This document shows, piece by piece, positions 50,785 to 60,381 of a DNA stretch of 64,000 nucleotides (within the stretch, counting starts at the first letter, position 1; each line of letters starts with the position of its first letter). A program made the position numbers and the translations under genes. The notes under the pieces were generated by a model. The model was given only the letters and a program-made list of their open reading frames with translations, did not search any database and was not told the origin of the DNA. The DNA comes from Pararoseomonas baculiformis (lineage in GTDB: Bacteria > Pseudomonadota > Alphaproteobacteria > Acetobacterales > Acetobacteraceae), in assembly GCF_017813395.1 (NCBI RefSeq), contig NZ_JAGIZB010000004.1:1-64000 (forward strand), in the 5' to 3' direction.

Positions 50785-53430
50785 CTAGTAAAGCCCGCCC
50801 AGGCTGCTGTCCACGGCCGAGGCGGTCGCGCCGCCGCGGCCGCCGGAGCCGTAGCCACCCCCGCCGCCGGCATATCCGCCGCCGCCTCCCCCGGAGGATA
50901 CATAGCCGCCCATCGGCGGCCGCGCGGCATCCTCGGTGCCGGGGCGGAAGGGCTCCAGGATCGACTGGCCGTTGCTCGTGCTGACGCGAACCAGGGCCAC
51001 CCCGGGCGGGGCGCGGAAGGGAACGGGCGGGCTTCCCTGCAGGGCGGCCGAGACCACGTCGTTGAAGATCGGGGCAGCGTTCCCGCCCCCGGTCTCGCCC
51101 TCGCCCAGGCTGCGCGGCTCATCGAAGCCCACCCAGACCGCCACGACGATATCGGGGGTGAAGCCGACGAACCAGTTGTCGACATAGTCGTTGGTCGTGC
51201 CGGTCTTGCCGGCCACGGGGCGGTTCAGCCCCTTGGCCGCGGCCGTTCCGGTGCCGCGCTCGGTCGCGCCCTGAAGCAGCGCGACCATCTGGTAGGCCGC
51301 GATCGGGTCCACCACCTGGCGGCGGGCATCGGCCAGCCGGGGCGGCCCGGCCGCGAGATCGGCGTTGCATCCCTCGCAGCGGCGCGCATCATTGCGCCAG
51401 ACGACATGGCCGAAGCGGTCCTGCACGCTGTCGATCAGCGATGGCTCGACGAACTTGCCGCCATTGACGAAGGCGGCGTAGCCGGCCGCCATCCTCATGA
51501 CGGTCGTCTCTCCCGCGCCGAGCGACATGGAGAGGACGCGTGGCATGTTCGGGATCACGCCGAAGCGGCGGGCCGTTTCCGCCACGCGGTCGATCCCGAT
51601 TTCCTGGGCCAGCCGCACCGTCACCTGGTTCAGCGATTTCTCGATGGCGGTGCGCATGGTCACCCAGCCATTGGAGTTGCCGCTGTAGTTGCCGGGCCGC
51701 CAGACGCCCTGGGGCGTCATCATCTCGAAGGGAGCATCCAGGAGCTGCTGATTGGGCGGCACGCCCATCTCCAGCGCCGTCACATAGACGAAGGGCTTGA
51801 AAGAGGAGCCGGGCTGCCGCATCGCCTGGGTGGCGCGGTTGAACCAGGACTTCTCGAAGTTGAACCCGCCCGACATGGCCAGCACGCGGCCCGTGGAGGG
51901 ATCGAGCGCGACCACGGCCCCCTCGACCTGCGGGATCTGCCGCAGGGCCAGGCGTTCGGCACGGGCGGGGGCGTTGCCCCGGCCCTGGGCGGTCGCGGAG
52001 ACGGTTTCCACCATCACCACGTCGCCGGGGCTGACCACGTCCTGCATGCGCCGCATGGCGGGGCCCATCCGGTTGTCCCGCAAGGCGCGCGACCAGGTCA
52101 CATCCTCCATCGCCAGCCGGCCTTCGCGCGGCTGGGCGGGGGTGCGGGGGTTCGGCCGCTCGGCCCAGCCGAGCCGGGCGTCGCGGTTGTTCACCTCCAG
52201 CACCACGGCCAGGCGCCATTCCGGCAGCATGCCCGGCACGCGCTGCACGCCCTCCAGCGCCGGCATCCATTCGGCCGGGGCCGCGGAGATCTTCGTCACC
52301 GCGCCGCGCCAGCCGCCCCGGCGGCGATCATAGGCCAGGAGGTGGTCCCGCAGCGCCTTCTCGGTCGCGGCCTGGAGCTTCGGGTCCATGGAGGTGCGGA
52401 CGACGAGCCCGCCCATGGTGGTCTGCTCCGGCCCGAAGCGCGTGTTCAGCTCGCGCCGAACCTCCTCGGTGAAGTACTGGCCGACCGCGACGACGTCGGG
52501 CCGGGCGCGGCCGCGGGGCTGGATCGGCTCCTGCTTCGCCGCATCCGCCTCTTCCCGCGTGACGGAGTGGTCATCGACCATGCGGTCCAGCACCCAGTCG
52601 CGCCGGGCCTTCGCCGCCTCGGGGAAGCGGCTGGGATTGTAGTTGTTGGGTGCCTTCGGAAGGGCGGCGAGGAAGGCGGTTTCGCCCAGGGTCAGCTCGT
52701 CCAGGCCCTTGTTGAAGTAGTTCTGTGCCGCCGCGGCCACGCCATAGGCCTGGAATCCCAGGAAGATCTCGTTCAGGTAGATCTCGAGGATGCGGTCCTT
52801 GCTCATCGCGGATTCGAGCCGCTGGGCCAGGATCGCCTCCCGCACCTTGCGCATGATCGTGCGGTCGGCGCCCACCAGCATGTTCTTCGCAACCTGCTGG
52901 GTGATGGTGGAGGCGCCGATGCTCCGGCGGCCCGTGCCGAGAGCCTCCAGATTCGTGAAGGCCGCACGTGCGATGGCGAGGGGATCGACGCCGCCATGGG
53001 TCCAGAAATTCTGGTCCTCGGCGGAGACGAAGGCCTGCTGCACGCGCCTGGGGATGGCGGCGATGGGCACGAACACCCGGCGCTCCAGCGCCAGTTCCGC
53101 CATCAGCCGGCTGTCGGCGGCGAAGATACGCGACATCTGGGGCGGCTGGTAATCGGCCAGCCAGGCGTGGTCGGGCAGGTCGGCCGTGGCGTTGCGCCAC
53201 ATCCCGTACCCGGCGATGCCACCGACCACCAGGCCCACCATGCCCACACCGAAGACGAAGCCGATCGTCCGCCGCAGCCAGATCGCGCGGCGCGGCCGCG
53301 CCTTCTCGCGCATACGGGGCGGGCCGGGCGGAATGTCCATCGGATCAGGCTGCTCCGTGGGCACGGCCTCGCCTTGAGGGCGGCGCTCACCCACCAGCGG
53401 ACGTTCGGCGCGGAGATCTCTCGATGGCAT
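50785..53430 (-). CDS. mrcA: Penicillin-binding protein 1A
   Basis: Class A PBP, polymerising and cross-linking peptidoglycan in the periplasm. 881 residues. Order: a cytosolic Pro/Arg-rich tail (1-55), one membrane helix (about 58-78), the GT51 domain with the EDQNFWTHGG catalytic region and QVAKNMLVG, a linker, then the transpeptidase domain with the nucleophile in QPGSSFKPF (SxxK), SLN in EKSLNQV (SxN) and KTGTTND (KTG). A Gly/Ser-rich tail closes the protein. ATG 53430 has AGGAA upstream; another start 12 codons earlier is weaker. The order amidase, PBP1A, prfB is conserved in alphaproteobacteria. Confidence 0.94.
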   Translation of the reverse strand: MPSRDLRAERPLVGERRPQGEAVPTEQPDPMDIPPGPPRMREKARPRRAIWLRRTIGFVFGVGMVGLVVGGIAGYGMWRNATADLPDHAWLADYQPPQMSRIFAADSRLMAELALERRVFVPIAAIPRRVQQAFVSAEDQNFWTHGGVDPLAIARAAFTNLEALGTGRRSIGASTITQQVAKNMLVGADRTIMRKVREAILAQRLESAMSKDRILEIYLNEIFLGFQAYGVAAAAQNYFNKGLDELTLGETAFLAALPKAPNNYNPSRFPEAAKARRDWVLDRMVDDHSVTREEADAAKQEPIQPRGRARPDVVAVGQYFTEEVRRELNTRFGPEQTTMGGLVVRTSMDPKLQAATEKALRDHLLAYDRRRGGWRGAVTKISAAPAEWMPALEGVQRVPGMLPEWRLAVVLEVNNRDARLGWAERPNPRTPAQPREGRLAMEDVTWSRALRDNRMGPAMRRMQDVVSPGDVVMVETVSATAQGRGNAPARAERLALRQIPQVEGAVVALDPSTGRVLAMSGGFNFEKSWFNRATQAMRQPGSSFKPFVYVTALEMGVPPNQQLLDAPFEMMTPQGVWRPGNYSGNSNGWVTMRTAIEKSLNQVTVRLAQEIGIDRVAETARRFGVIPNMPRVLSMSLGAGETTVMRMAAGYAAFVNGGKFVEPSLIDSVQDRFGHVVWRNDARRCEGCNADLAAGPPRLADARRQVVDPIAAYQMVALLQGATERGTGTAAAKGLNRPVAGKTGTTNDYVDNWFVGFTPDIVVAVWVGFDEPRSLGEGETGGGNAAPIFNDVVSAALQGSPPVPFRAPPGVALVRVSTSNGQSILEPFRPGTEDAARPPMGGYVSSGGGGGGYAGGGGGYGSGGRGGATASAVDSSLGGLY

Positions 53431-53706
53431 CCTGTTCCTCACGGCCGCCCCAACGGAGCAGCCCAACCGATCCTTGGTAGTTGGCGCATCCCCTGCCCGA
53501 TGACAGGGCCGTGCCGGCGCTTTCTACACAACTAATCTTACAACCTTATCATGAAGGCACGTTTCCGCGCCCTCGCCCGTCCGGTAGCCCACCCCCGCGC
53601 CATAGGCGGATCGGTAACCCCGCGCCCTCGCGACGGTTTCCAGGCGCAACGTTCCGCACAGCGGTCCGGCACGAGCTGTGGCGCGGGTGCCATGGGACGG
53701 CCGCCG

Positions 53707-54828
53707 CTACCCCACCGAGGTAACTCCCAGCCCTGGCCGCTCCAGGTAATCCTCGATGGCTGAGGCAAGGGCGGTGGCGACCACGGCGCGGTGACGGGGC
53801 TGCTTCAGCTGTGCCTCATCCTGCCGGCTCGACAGGAAGCCGATCTCGACGAGCATGGAGGGAATATCGGGTGCCTTCAGCACGGCGAAGGCAGCCTGGC
53901 GGTGGGTGTTGGGCAGAAGCGGCACCCGCGGCCGCAAGGCGCCCACGGTCATGTTGGCCAGGCGCACCGAGCCCTGCCGCGTCTCCTGCCGCACGAGGCT
54001 GAGGAGGATGCGCTGCACATCGGCCGGCACGGGCGGCAGGTTCAGCCCGCCAGCCGCATCCGCGGCGTTCTCCCGCCGGGCCAGGGCGGCAGACAACGCG
54101 TCCGATGCGGTTTCCGAAAGGGTATAGACGCTGGCGCCCCGCGCCCCCGGGGCGGAATCCGCATGGACGGAGACGAACAGCGTGGCCCGCTGGCGCCGCG
54201 CGAACTCCACCCGGCTGCCGAGCGGCACGAAGACATCGCGCGTGCGGGTCATCGCCACCCTGCAACGCCCACCGGCCTCCAACCTGCGGCGCATCTCCTG
54301 CGCGGCGGCCAGCACGATGCGCTTCTCCTGCGTGCCCGTGGCGCCGATCGCGCCCGGGTCCTTGCCGCCATGGCCGGGATCCAGCACCACCACCGGGCGT
54401 GGCGCACCCTGGCCCGTGGCGATCGGCCGCCCCGGCCCGGCCAAGCGGGCAAAGGCCGCCGGCGTGCCGGGCTGGATCGACAGGACCAGCGCGCCGCCCT
54501 CGCGGCCGATATCCGGGGCGCCGACGGGGCGGGTGAGATCGATATAGAGGCGGCTGGCCCGCTCATCCCAGCGCAGGCTGCGGACCGGTGCGATGCCCGA
54601 GAGGACGCGCGGCCCCTGCCAGCCATGGCGCGGAAGGCTCAGCACCAGGCGCTGCGGCCTTGCCTCGGCCAGCAGGCGCCAGGGACCGCCTGCGGCCCCG
54701 GGCAGCACCAGCCGTACCCCATTCCCCTCGGCGCGCAGGCTCGCCCCGTCGGCGGCGGCCGGTCGCGGCGCCACCAGCGCGGCCAGGGCCGCGGCCAGCA
54801 GGCCACGGCGCGGCAATGATCCCTTCAT
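53707..54828 (-). CDS. N-acetylmuramoyl-L-alanine amidase (AmiC-like)
   Basis: 373 residues. A Tat-like signal (LPRRGLLAAALAALVAPRPAAA) is followed by an AMIN-like domain (about 30-140) that holds the enzyme at the septum and the Amidase_3 domain (about 147-365). Zinc ligands are in VVLDPGHGGKDPGA (His), GTQEKRIVL (Glu) and FVSVHADSA (His), and the catalytic Glu in LVEIGFLSS. It splits daughter-cell walls. It stands between rne (divergent) and mrcA (same strand, about 280 bases further). Confidence 0.93.
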   Translation of the reverse strand: MKGSLPRRGLLAAALAALVAPRPAAADGASLRAEGNGVRLVLPGAAGGPWRLLAEARPQRLVLSLPRHGWQGPRVLSGIAPVRSLRWDERASRLYIDLTRPVGAPDIGREGGALVLSIQPGTPAAFARLAGPGRPIATGQGAPRPVVVLDPGHGGKDPGAIGATGTQEKRIVLAAAQEMRRRLEAGGRCRVAMTRTRDVFVPLGSRVEFARRQRATLFVSVHADSAPGARGASVYTLSETASDALSAALARRENAADAAGGLNLPPVPADVQRILLSLVRQETRQGSVRLANMTVGALRPRVPLLPNTHRQAAFAVLKAPDIPSMLVEIGFLSSRQDEAQLKQPRHRAVVATALASAIEDYLERPGLGVTSVG

Positions 54829-55522
54829 CTCCTCACGTCCCCCCTCAAGGTCGTCAGGTATCCCCTTGCCCTACATCGTAGCATCGGGATTGCGGTTGAA
54901 CCTTGTTCGAAGCGTGACGGAAGGAAACAGGCGCTTCGCGGGCGGGTGTGGCCCGTGGCACACAGCGCCTTGCCCCTCGTCCCCCCCCTGCGTATGGTGC
55001 ATCGCCCCGGCGGCACGCCGCCGGTGGAGGGTTCCGGGTGCAGCCGATGCGCAATCGCTGCCAGTCCTGCGCGGCTTGTCCAGCCAGTTTGGACGCCCGA
55101 ACCCCGTAGCGCCCCGGAAAGGGCCGCCGCCAGAGCCGGTTGCCGGCCGGGCGAGCCGGCCCGGTACAAGGGGCAGCGGGGCGTATCAACCTTCCCCGGC
55201 GCGCGCCATGCGGCGCGGCAGGGCCAAGCGTCCCCTATCCGGGACCGGCGGACCGCCTCGCGCCAGTCGCCGGCCCGCCCGCGCGTGCCCTCGCCCGAAG
55301 CGAGGGCGGCGCGCCGAAGGGGTCGCGCAGGGCACGCCGAAACCTCCGGGCACGCTTCGTGCCCATGAACAGCATCTGGGCTGCCTCCGGGCCGCCCGCG
55401 ACGGGAGAAAGGACGGATGACGGCGATGCTTCGCTCTGCCCCGCGCCGCGCCTATCCCGGCCCAGCAACCCTCACCGCCGCCGGCTGCCTCAGGCCCCGC
55501 GCGGCGCGGAGCTCCGCCTTCC
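54829..55522 (+). other. 694-base gene-free spacer, probable long 5' leader of RNase E
   Basis: No conserved protein is encoded on either strand. The region contains strong local hairpins, for example GCCCTCGC/GCGAGGGC (55287-55294 and 55300-55307, loop CCGAA) and GGGCACG/CGTGCCC (55348-55354 and 55358-55364, loop CTT). RNase E controls its own mRNA through a long structured 5' region in several proteobacteria, so a leader function is plausible. Promoters of the divergent amidase gene must also lie at the left end. Confidence 0.6.
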
Positions 55523-58500
55523 ATGACCAAGCGCATGCTGATCGATGCATCCCACCCCGAAGAGACGCGGGTGGTGGTGCTGGACGGCAACCGTCTTGAG
55601 GATTTCGACCTCGAGACCCAGAACCGCCGCCCGCTGAAGGGCAATATCTACCTCGCCAAGATCGTCCGCGTGGAGCCCAGCCTCCAGGCCGCCTTCGTCG
55701 AGTATGGCGGCAACCGCCACGGCTTCCTTGCCTTCGGCGAGATCCATCCCGACTACTACCAGATCCCCGTCGCCGACCGGCAGCGCCTGCTTGAGATGCA
55801 GGCCCAGGAGGAGGATGACGAGGACCCCGAGGACGAGATCGAGACCGCGGCCGAGCGCCGCGCACCCGATGACGATGCCGACCTGATCGGCCGCGACGAC
55901 ACCGGGGCGCATCGGCAGGCCCCGGCCGCCCAGGAGCCCGCCGCTTTCCCCGCCCCGGGCGAGACCCTGGACGAATCCGGCGCCACCGCCGACACGACGA
56001 CCGCCGCCGAGGCCCCCGCGGCGCCTGACGCCGATGCGCCCGCAGCGCCCGAAACCCCTGCCGGCGAGACCGGCGGCGGCGAGGACGGCGCCCCGCCGCC
56101 CGAGACCACCCCGCGTGCCCAGCCCATGACCATGCATGTGGACCGCGTGAGCGAGGGCGACCCGGTGGCCGAGCCCTCCCGGTCCGGGAACGAGACGGAT
56201 TCCGAGGACGAGGACGAGGACCAGGCCGAGGCGGCGCCCCCGCCCGAGACGATCGGGGGCGAGGACCGCAACGGCGACGATGAGCGCCGCGAGCGCCGCA
56301 TCCCCTCCAAGTTCCTGCGCCACTACAAGATCCAGGAGGTGATCCGGCGCCGCCAGATCATCCTGGTGCAGGTCGTGAAGGAGGAGCGGGGCAACAAGGG
56401 CGCCGCGCTCACCACCTATATCTCGCTGCCCGGCCGCTTCTCCGTGCTGATGCCGAACTCGCCCAAGGGCGGCGGCGTCTCCCGCAAGATCACCTCCGCC
56501 ACCGACCGCAAGCGCCTGCGCGAGGTGATCGACGACCTGAACCTTCCGCGCGGCATGAGCATGATCGTCCGCACGGCCGGGGCGCAGCGGCCCAAGCCCG
56601 AGATCCGGCGCGACGGCGAATACCTGCTGCGCCTCTGGGACGACATCCGCGAGCGCACCCTCGCCTCCACGGCCCCGGCCCTGGTCTATGAGGAAGCGGA
56701 CCTCCTCAAGCGCGCCATCCGCGACAACTTCGCGAAGGACATCGAGGAGATCCAGATCGAAGGCGAGGAAGCCTTCCGTCAGGCCCGCGAGTTCACGCGG
56801 ATGCTGATGCCGCAGAACGAGCGGAAGATTAAGCTCTACCGCGAGCCCGGCATGCCGCTCTTCGCCCGCGCCGGCGTGGAGCAGCAGCTGGACGCGATGA
56901 TGTCGCCCACGGTGCAGCTCCGCTCGGGCGGCTACATCGTCATCAACCAGACCGAGGCGCTGGTCTCCATCGACGTGAACTCGGGCCGCGCCACGCGCGA
57001 CCGGCATATCGAGGACACGGCGCTCCGGACCAACCTGGAAGCCGCGGACGAGATCGCCCGCCAGCTGCGCCTGCGCGACCTGGCCGGGCTGATCGTCATC
57101 GACTTCATCGACATGGAGAGCAGCCGCCACGACGGCATGGTGGAGCGCCGCCTGAAGGAGGCGCTGCGCCACGACCGCGCGCGCATCCAGGTCGGCCGCA
57201 TCTCCCATTTCGGCCTGCTGGAGATGTCCCGCCAGCGGCTGCGTCCGAGCCTGACGGAGCACTCCTTCGTCACCTGCCCGCATTGCCAGGGCCTGGGCAT
57301 CGTGCGCTCTGAGGAGAGCTCGGCCCTGCATGTGCTGCGCGCCATCGAGGAGGAGGGCGCCAAGCGCCGCGCCGCCGAGATCGTCGTGCGCTGCGCCCCC
57401 TCGGTCGCCATGCACATCCTCAACCGCAAGCGCGAGCGCCTGGCGGCGGCGGAACAGCGCCACGACATGTGCGTGATCTTCGAGCCGGACGCGGAGATGT
57501 CCGCGGCGCAGAACCGCATCGAACGCACGCGCCCGCAGACCCTGCCCGCCCCGACCAGCGCCGCCCCGGCGCTGCGGATGGATTACGCGCCCGAGCCGGT
57601 CTTCGTGACCGGGGGCGGCGGGGATGACGAGGAGGAGCCCGTCACCGCCGAGGAGGCCGAGGAGGGCAGCGCCGCCGCCGAGGCCCGCGGCGACGCGAAT
57701 GGCGAGCGCGGCCGCCGCCGGCGCCGCCGCCGGCGTGGTGGCCGCCGCGAGGAGAATGGCGCGACGGAGAATGCCGAGGGCACGGCGGACGAGGAGGGCG
57801 CCGAGGAGGAGTCCGCCGACGAATCCGAGGCCCCGGAGCCCGTGGCCGGGGAAACCCCGGCCGAGGCAGCGCCCGCCGAGGCACCCCGCCCCGAGGGCGA
57901 GCGCCCCGAAGGCGATTCCCGTCGCCGCCGTGGCCGGCGCCCGGGAGGCCGTTTCCGCCGGGAGGCCGAGCCCGAGGCGCCCCGCCCGGTGGCCGAGGAG
58001 GCGCCGCGCTACACCGGCCCGACCCCGGCCGATCCCTTCGCGGGCACCTATGACGCCCTGATCGAAGCGATGGACGCGGCCGACCAGGCGGCCTCGGCCG
58101 AGGCTGCCCCGCGCCAGATCCGCGAGATCCCGATCGCGGCGGCCCCGGAGGAGCGGGTTGCCCCCGCGCCGGCAGAGGCAAGCGCCGGCACGGCCCCGGC
58201 CGAGGCACCGGCCATGCCGGCGGAAGCCGCGCCTGAGCCGACCCCGCCCGAGGCCATCCACCCCGAGGCGGCAACGCCGGCGCCGACAGCGCCTGAGCCG
58301 GCCGCGCCAGCGCCAGCGTCGGAGCCGGCAGCGTCGGAGCTGACCCAGCCCGACATGCCGGTGCCCGCCGCCGCCACAGCCGTGCCCACCATTCCTGCAA
58401 TGGCTCCGGCCGACGCGGCGCAGGCCGAGGAGCGGACCGAGCCGGTGGTGGGCACCGTCATCCAGCCCGTGCTCCTGGGCAGCGAGGATGCGCCTTCCGC

Positions 58501-58531
58501 CCCGGCGAAGAAGGGCTGGTGGCGCCGCTGA
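55523..58531 (+). CDS. rne: Ribonuclease E
   Basis: Single-strand endonuclease for mRNA decay and rRNA maturation. 1002 residues. The S1 domain (about 37-300) is interrupted by about 180 mostly acidic residues (about 93-255). Catalytic Asp484 (SIDVNSGRATRDRH) and Asp527 (LIVIDFID) stand 43 residues apart, as in E. coli D303/D346. The Zn-link CPHCQG has Cys585 and Cys588. The C-terminal half (about 640-1002) is disordered: an Arg-rich block (about 727-742) for RNA binding, then long Pro/Ala/Glu-rich stretches that may scaffold a degradosome. It is divergent from the amidase gene. Confidence 0.96.
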   Translation: MTKRMLIDASHPEETRVVVLDGNRLEDFDLETQNRRPLKGNIYLAKIVRVEPSLQAAFVEYGGNRHGFLAFGEIHPDYYQIPVADRQRLLEMQAQEEDDEDPEDEIETAAERRAPDDDADLIGRDDTGAHRQAPAAQEPAAFPAPGETLDESGATADTTTAAEAPAAPDADAPAAPETPAGETGGGEDGAPPPETTPRAQPMTMHVDRVSEGDPVAEPSRSGNETDSEDEDEDQAEAAPPPETIGGEDRNGDDERRERRIPSKFLRHYKIQEVIRRRQIILVQVVKEERGNKGAALTTYISLPGRFSVLMPNSPKGGGVSRKITSATDRKRLREVIDDLNLPRGMSMIVRTAGAQRPKPEIRRDGEYLLRLWDDIRERTLASTAPALVYEEADLLKRAIRDNFAKDIEEIQIEGEEAFRQAREFTRMLMPQNERKIKLYREPGMPLFARAGVEQQLDAMMSPTVQLRSGGYIVINQTEALVSIDVNSGRATRDRHIEDTALRTNLEAADEIARQLRLRDLAGLIVIDFIDMESSRHDGMVERRLKEALRHDRARIQVGRISHFGLLEMSRQRLRPSLTEHSFVTCPHCQGLGIVRSEESSALHVLRAIEEEGAKRRAAEIVVRCAPSVAMHILNRKRERLAAAEQRHDMCVIFEPDAEMSAAQNRIERTRPQTLPAPTSAAPALRMDYAPEPVFVTGGGGDDEEEPVTAEEAEEGSAAAEARGDANGERGRRRRRRRRGGRREENGATENAEGTADEEGAEEESADESEAPEPVAGETPAEAAPAEAPRPEGERPEGDSRRRRGRRPGGRFRREAEPEAPRPVAEEAPRYTGPTPADPFAGTYDALIEAMDAADQAASAEAAPRQIREIPIAAAPEERVAPAPAEASAGTAPAEAPAMPAEAAPEPTPPEAIHPEAATPAPTAPEPAAPAPASEPAASELTQPDMPVPAAATAVPTIPAMAPADAAQAEERTEPVVGTVIQPVLLGSEDAPSAPAKKGWWRR

Positions 58532-58532
58532 C

Positions 58533-59537
58533 GTGACGGACGAGCTCTTCGCGCCGCTGGGCGCGGGGGCGCTGACCCTCCGCGCCCTGCGCGCGGAGGA
58601 CGCGGCCCAGCTCCACCGGCTCGTGAATGACTGGGAGGTCGCGCGCATGCTGGCGCGCGTCCCCTTCCCCTATCCGCGCCAGCTGGCGGATGAGTGGATC
58701 GCCTCCACCCGCGCGCAGATCGCGGCCGGCACCGCCTGGCACCTGGCCATCACCCGGGACGAAGCCCTGGTCGGCTGCGTCGGGCTGACCACCTCGCCCG
58801 ATGCGCCGCGCCATGCCGAGCTCGGCTACTGGGTCGGCCGTCGCCACTGGGGCCAGGGCATCGGCCCGGAAGCCGCCGGCCGGCTGGCGCGCTGGGCCCT
58901 GGCCAATCTCGACCTCGACGTGATCCACGCCTCGGTGCTGGAGGAGAATGCCCGCTCCGCCGCCGTGCTGGCGCGGATCGGCTTCGTCGAGGACGGGATG
59001 GCGGAGCAGGACTTCACCGCCCGCAACGCCCGCCTCCCCGTGCGCCGCTTCCGCGCCGGCCGGGCCGAGCTTGCCCCACCGGCGGATGCGCCCGCGCCGG
59101 AAGCCCCGGCCGCCGCCACGCCCGCCATGCCCACGGGCGCCAGGCTGCTTCTCGTCGCCGCCTGCGCGCTGATCGATCCTGACGGGCGCGTGCTGCTGGC
59201 CCGCCGCCCCGAAGGCAAGCCGATGGCAGGGCTGTGGGAGTTCCCCGGCGGCAAGCTGATGGCCGGCGAGACGCCGGAGGACGCGCTGATCCGCGAACTG
59301 AAGGAGGAGCTGGGCATCGACGTCTCCGCCGCCTGCCTTGCGCCCTTCGCCTTCGCCTCCCATCCGCTGGAGGGCCGCCACCTGCTCATGCCCCTCTATC
59401 TCTGCCGGCGTTGGGGCGGGACCTTGGAAGGACGCGAGGGCCAGGCCCTGGCCTGGGTGCGCCCGGCAAAGCTCGGCGACTACGCCATGCCCCCTGCGGA
59501 CAAGCCATTGGTCGCCCTGCTGCGGGACTTCCTCTGA
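58533..59537 (+). CDS. GNAT acetyltransferase fused to a Nudix (MutT-like) hydrolase
   Basis: 334 residues with a GTG start one base after the rne stop. Residues about 1-185 are a RimJ-type GNAT (LTLRALRAEDAAQLHRLV, GRRHWGQGIGPEAAGRLARW, EENARSAAVLARIGFVEDG). A Pro/Ala linker (about 190-208) leads into a Nudix domain (about 215-334) whose box fits G-x5-E-x7-REUxEExGU (starting GGKLMAGETPEDAL). The Nudix half resembles MutT, which removes 8-oxo-dGTP. What the acetyltransferase half does, and why the two are joined, is unknown. A frame error is unlikely because both domains are complete. Confidence 0.88.
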   Translation: MTDELFAPLGAGALTLRALRAEDAAQLHRLVNDWEVARMLARVPFPYPRQLADEWIASTRAQIAAGTAWHLAITRDEALVGCVGLTTSPDAPRHAELGYWVGRRHWGQGIGPEAAGRLARWALANLDLDVIHASVLEENARSAAVLARIGFVEDGMAEQDFTARNARLPVRRFRAGRAELAPPADAPAPEAPAAATPAMPTGARLLLVAACALIDPDGRVLLARRPEGKPMAGLWEFPGGKLMAGETPEDALIRELKEELGIDVSAACLAPFAFASHPLEGRHLLMPLYLCRRWGGTLEGREGQALAWVRPAKLGDYAMPPADKPLVALLRDFL

Positions 59538-59610
59538 ACCTTGCCGGGCGCGGGCTTGACGCGGCGCCGGAACGCGCGACCCTTCCCGCACCGCGCAAGA
59601 GAAACGCCAG

Positions 59611-60381
59611 ATGAACCAGCCGACCGCCGCCCTGCTTATCATCGGGAACGAGGTGCTCTCGGGCCGCACCCAGGATGCAAACCTGAAGTTCATCGCGACC
59701 AGGCTGGGGGAGCTGGGCATCCCGCTCCGCGAGGTGCGCGTGATCCCGGATGTGCCGGAGGTGATCATCCGGACGGTGAACGAGGTGCGCGCGGCCTTCA
59801 CCTATGTGTTCACCACCGGCGGCATCGGCCCGACGCATGACGACATCACCAGCGAATGCGTCGCCCGCGCCTTCGGCGTGCCCTGGGAGGTGCATGAGGA
59901 ATCGCGCCGGATCATGGAGGCCGACTATGCCCGCCGGAACCCGCCGGTGGAGATGAACGCGGCCCGCCTGCGCATGGCCACCCTGCCGCGCGGCGCGACC
60001 CCGATCCTCTGCTCGGAAACCTCGGCGCCCGGATTCATCATGGGGAATGTGCATGTGATGGCGGGCGTGCCGCGCATCATGCGCAGCATGTTCGAGGTGG
60101 TGGCGCCGGGGCTGGAAGGCGGCATTCCCGTGAAGTCCCGCGCGCTGCACGCCACGGGGCTGCTGGAAGGCCAGATCGCCGCCGGGCTGACCGCGATCCA
60201 GGAGCGTTTCCCGATGCTCGATATCGGCTCCTATCCCTATTACCGCGCGGGCGGGAACGGCGTGGCGTTGGTGGCCAAGGGCACGGACGAGGCCGCGCTG
60301 GAAGCGGCGGCGGCCGAGATCGCGGCGCTGATCCGCGCCGATGGCAAGGAGCCGGTCGAGGGCGAGCCCGCGGCGGCCTAG
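59611..60381 (+). CDS. CinA-type molybdopterin-binding domain protein
   Basis: 256 residues. Only the MoCF-biosynthesis-like N-terminal domain of CinA is present, with no nicotinamide-nucleotide amidase domain. Signatures are ALLIIGNEVLSGRTQDANLKF at the start and YVFTTGGIGPTHDDITSECVA, with the MAGVPRIMRSMF segment at the end of the domain. Single-domain members are common in alphaproteobacteria, and their nucleotide ligand is uncertain. The stop overlaps that of the convergent aspartoacylase-like gene by four bases. Confidence 0.9.
   Translation: MNQPTAALLIIGNEVLSGRTQDANLKFIATRLGELGIPLREVRVIPDVPEVIIRTVNEVRAAFTYVFTTGGIGPTHDDITSECVARAFGVPWEVHEESRRIMEADYARRNPPVEMNAARLRMATLPRGATPILCSETSAPGFIMGNVHVMAGVPRIMRSMFEVVAPGLEGGIPVKSRALHATGLLEGQIAAGLTAIQERFPMLDIGSYPYYRAGGNGVALVAKGTDEAALEAAAAEIAALIRADGKEPVEGEPAAA

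Noticed and set aside
54898-54908. GAAC-N3-GTTC near the rne/amidase spacer as a LexA box
   Set aside because: Alphaproteobacterial LexA sites are GTTC-N7-GTTC direct repeats, and the Gram-positive type has N4. The spacing here fits neither.
55490-58648. A 1052-residue frame antisense to rne, and similar long frames at 50332-53535 and 42775-45273
   Set aside because: All lie opposite well-supported genes and have low-complexity translations typical of GC-rich shadow frames.
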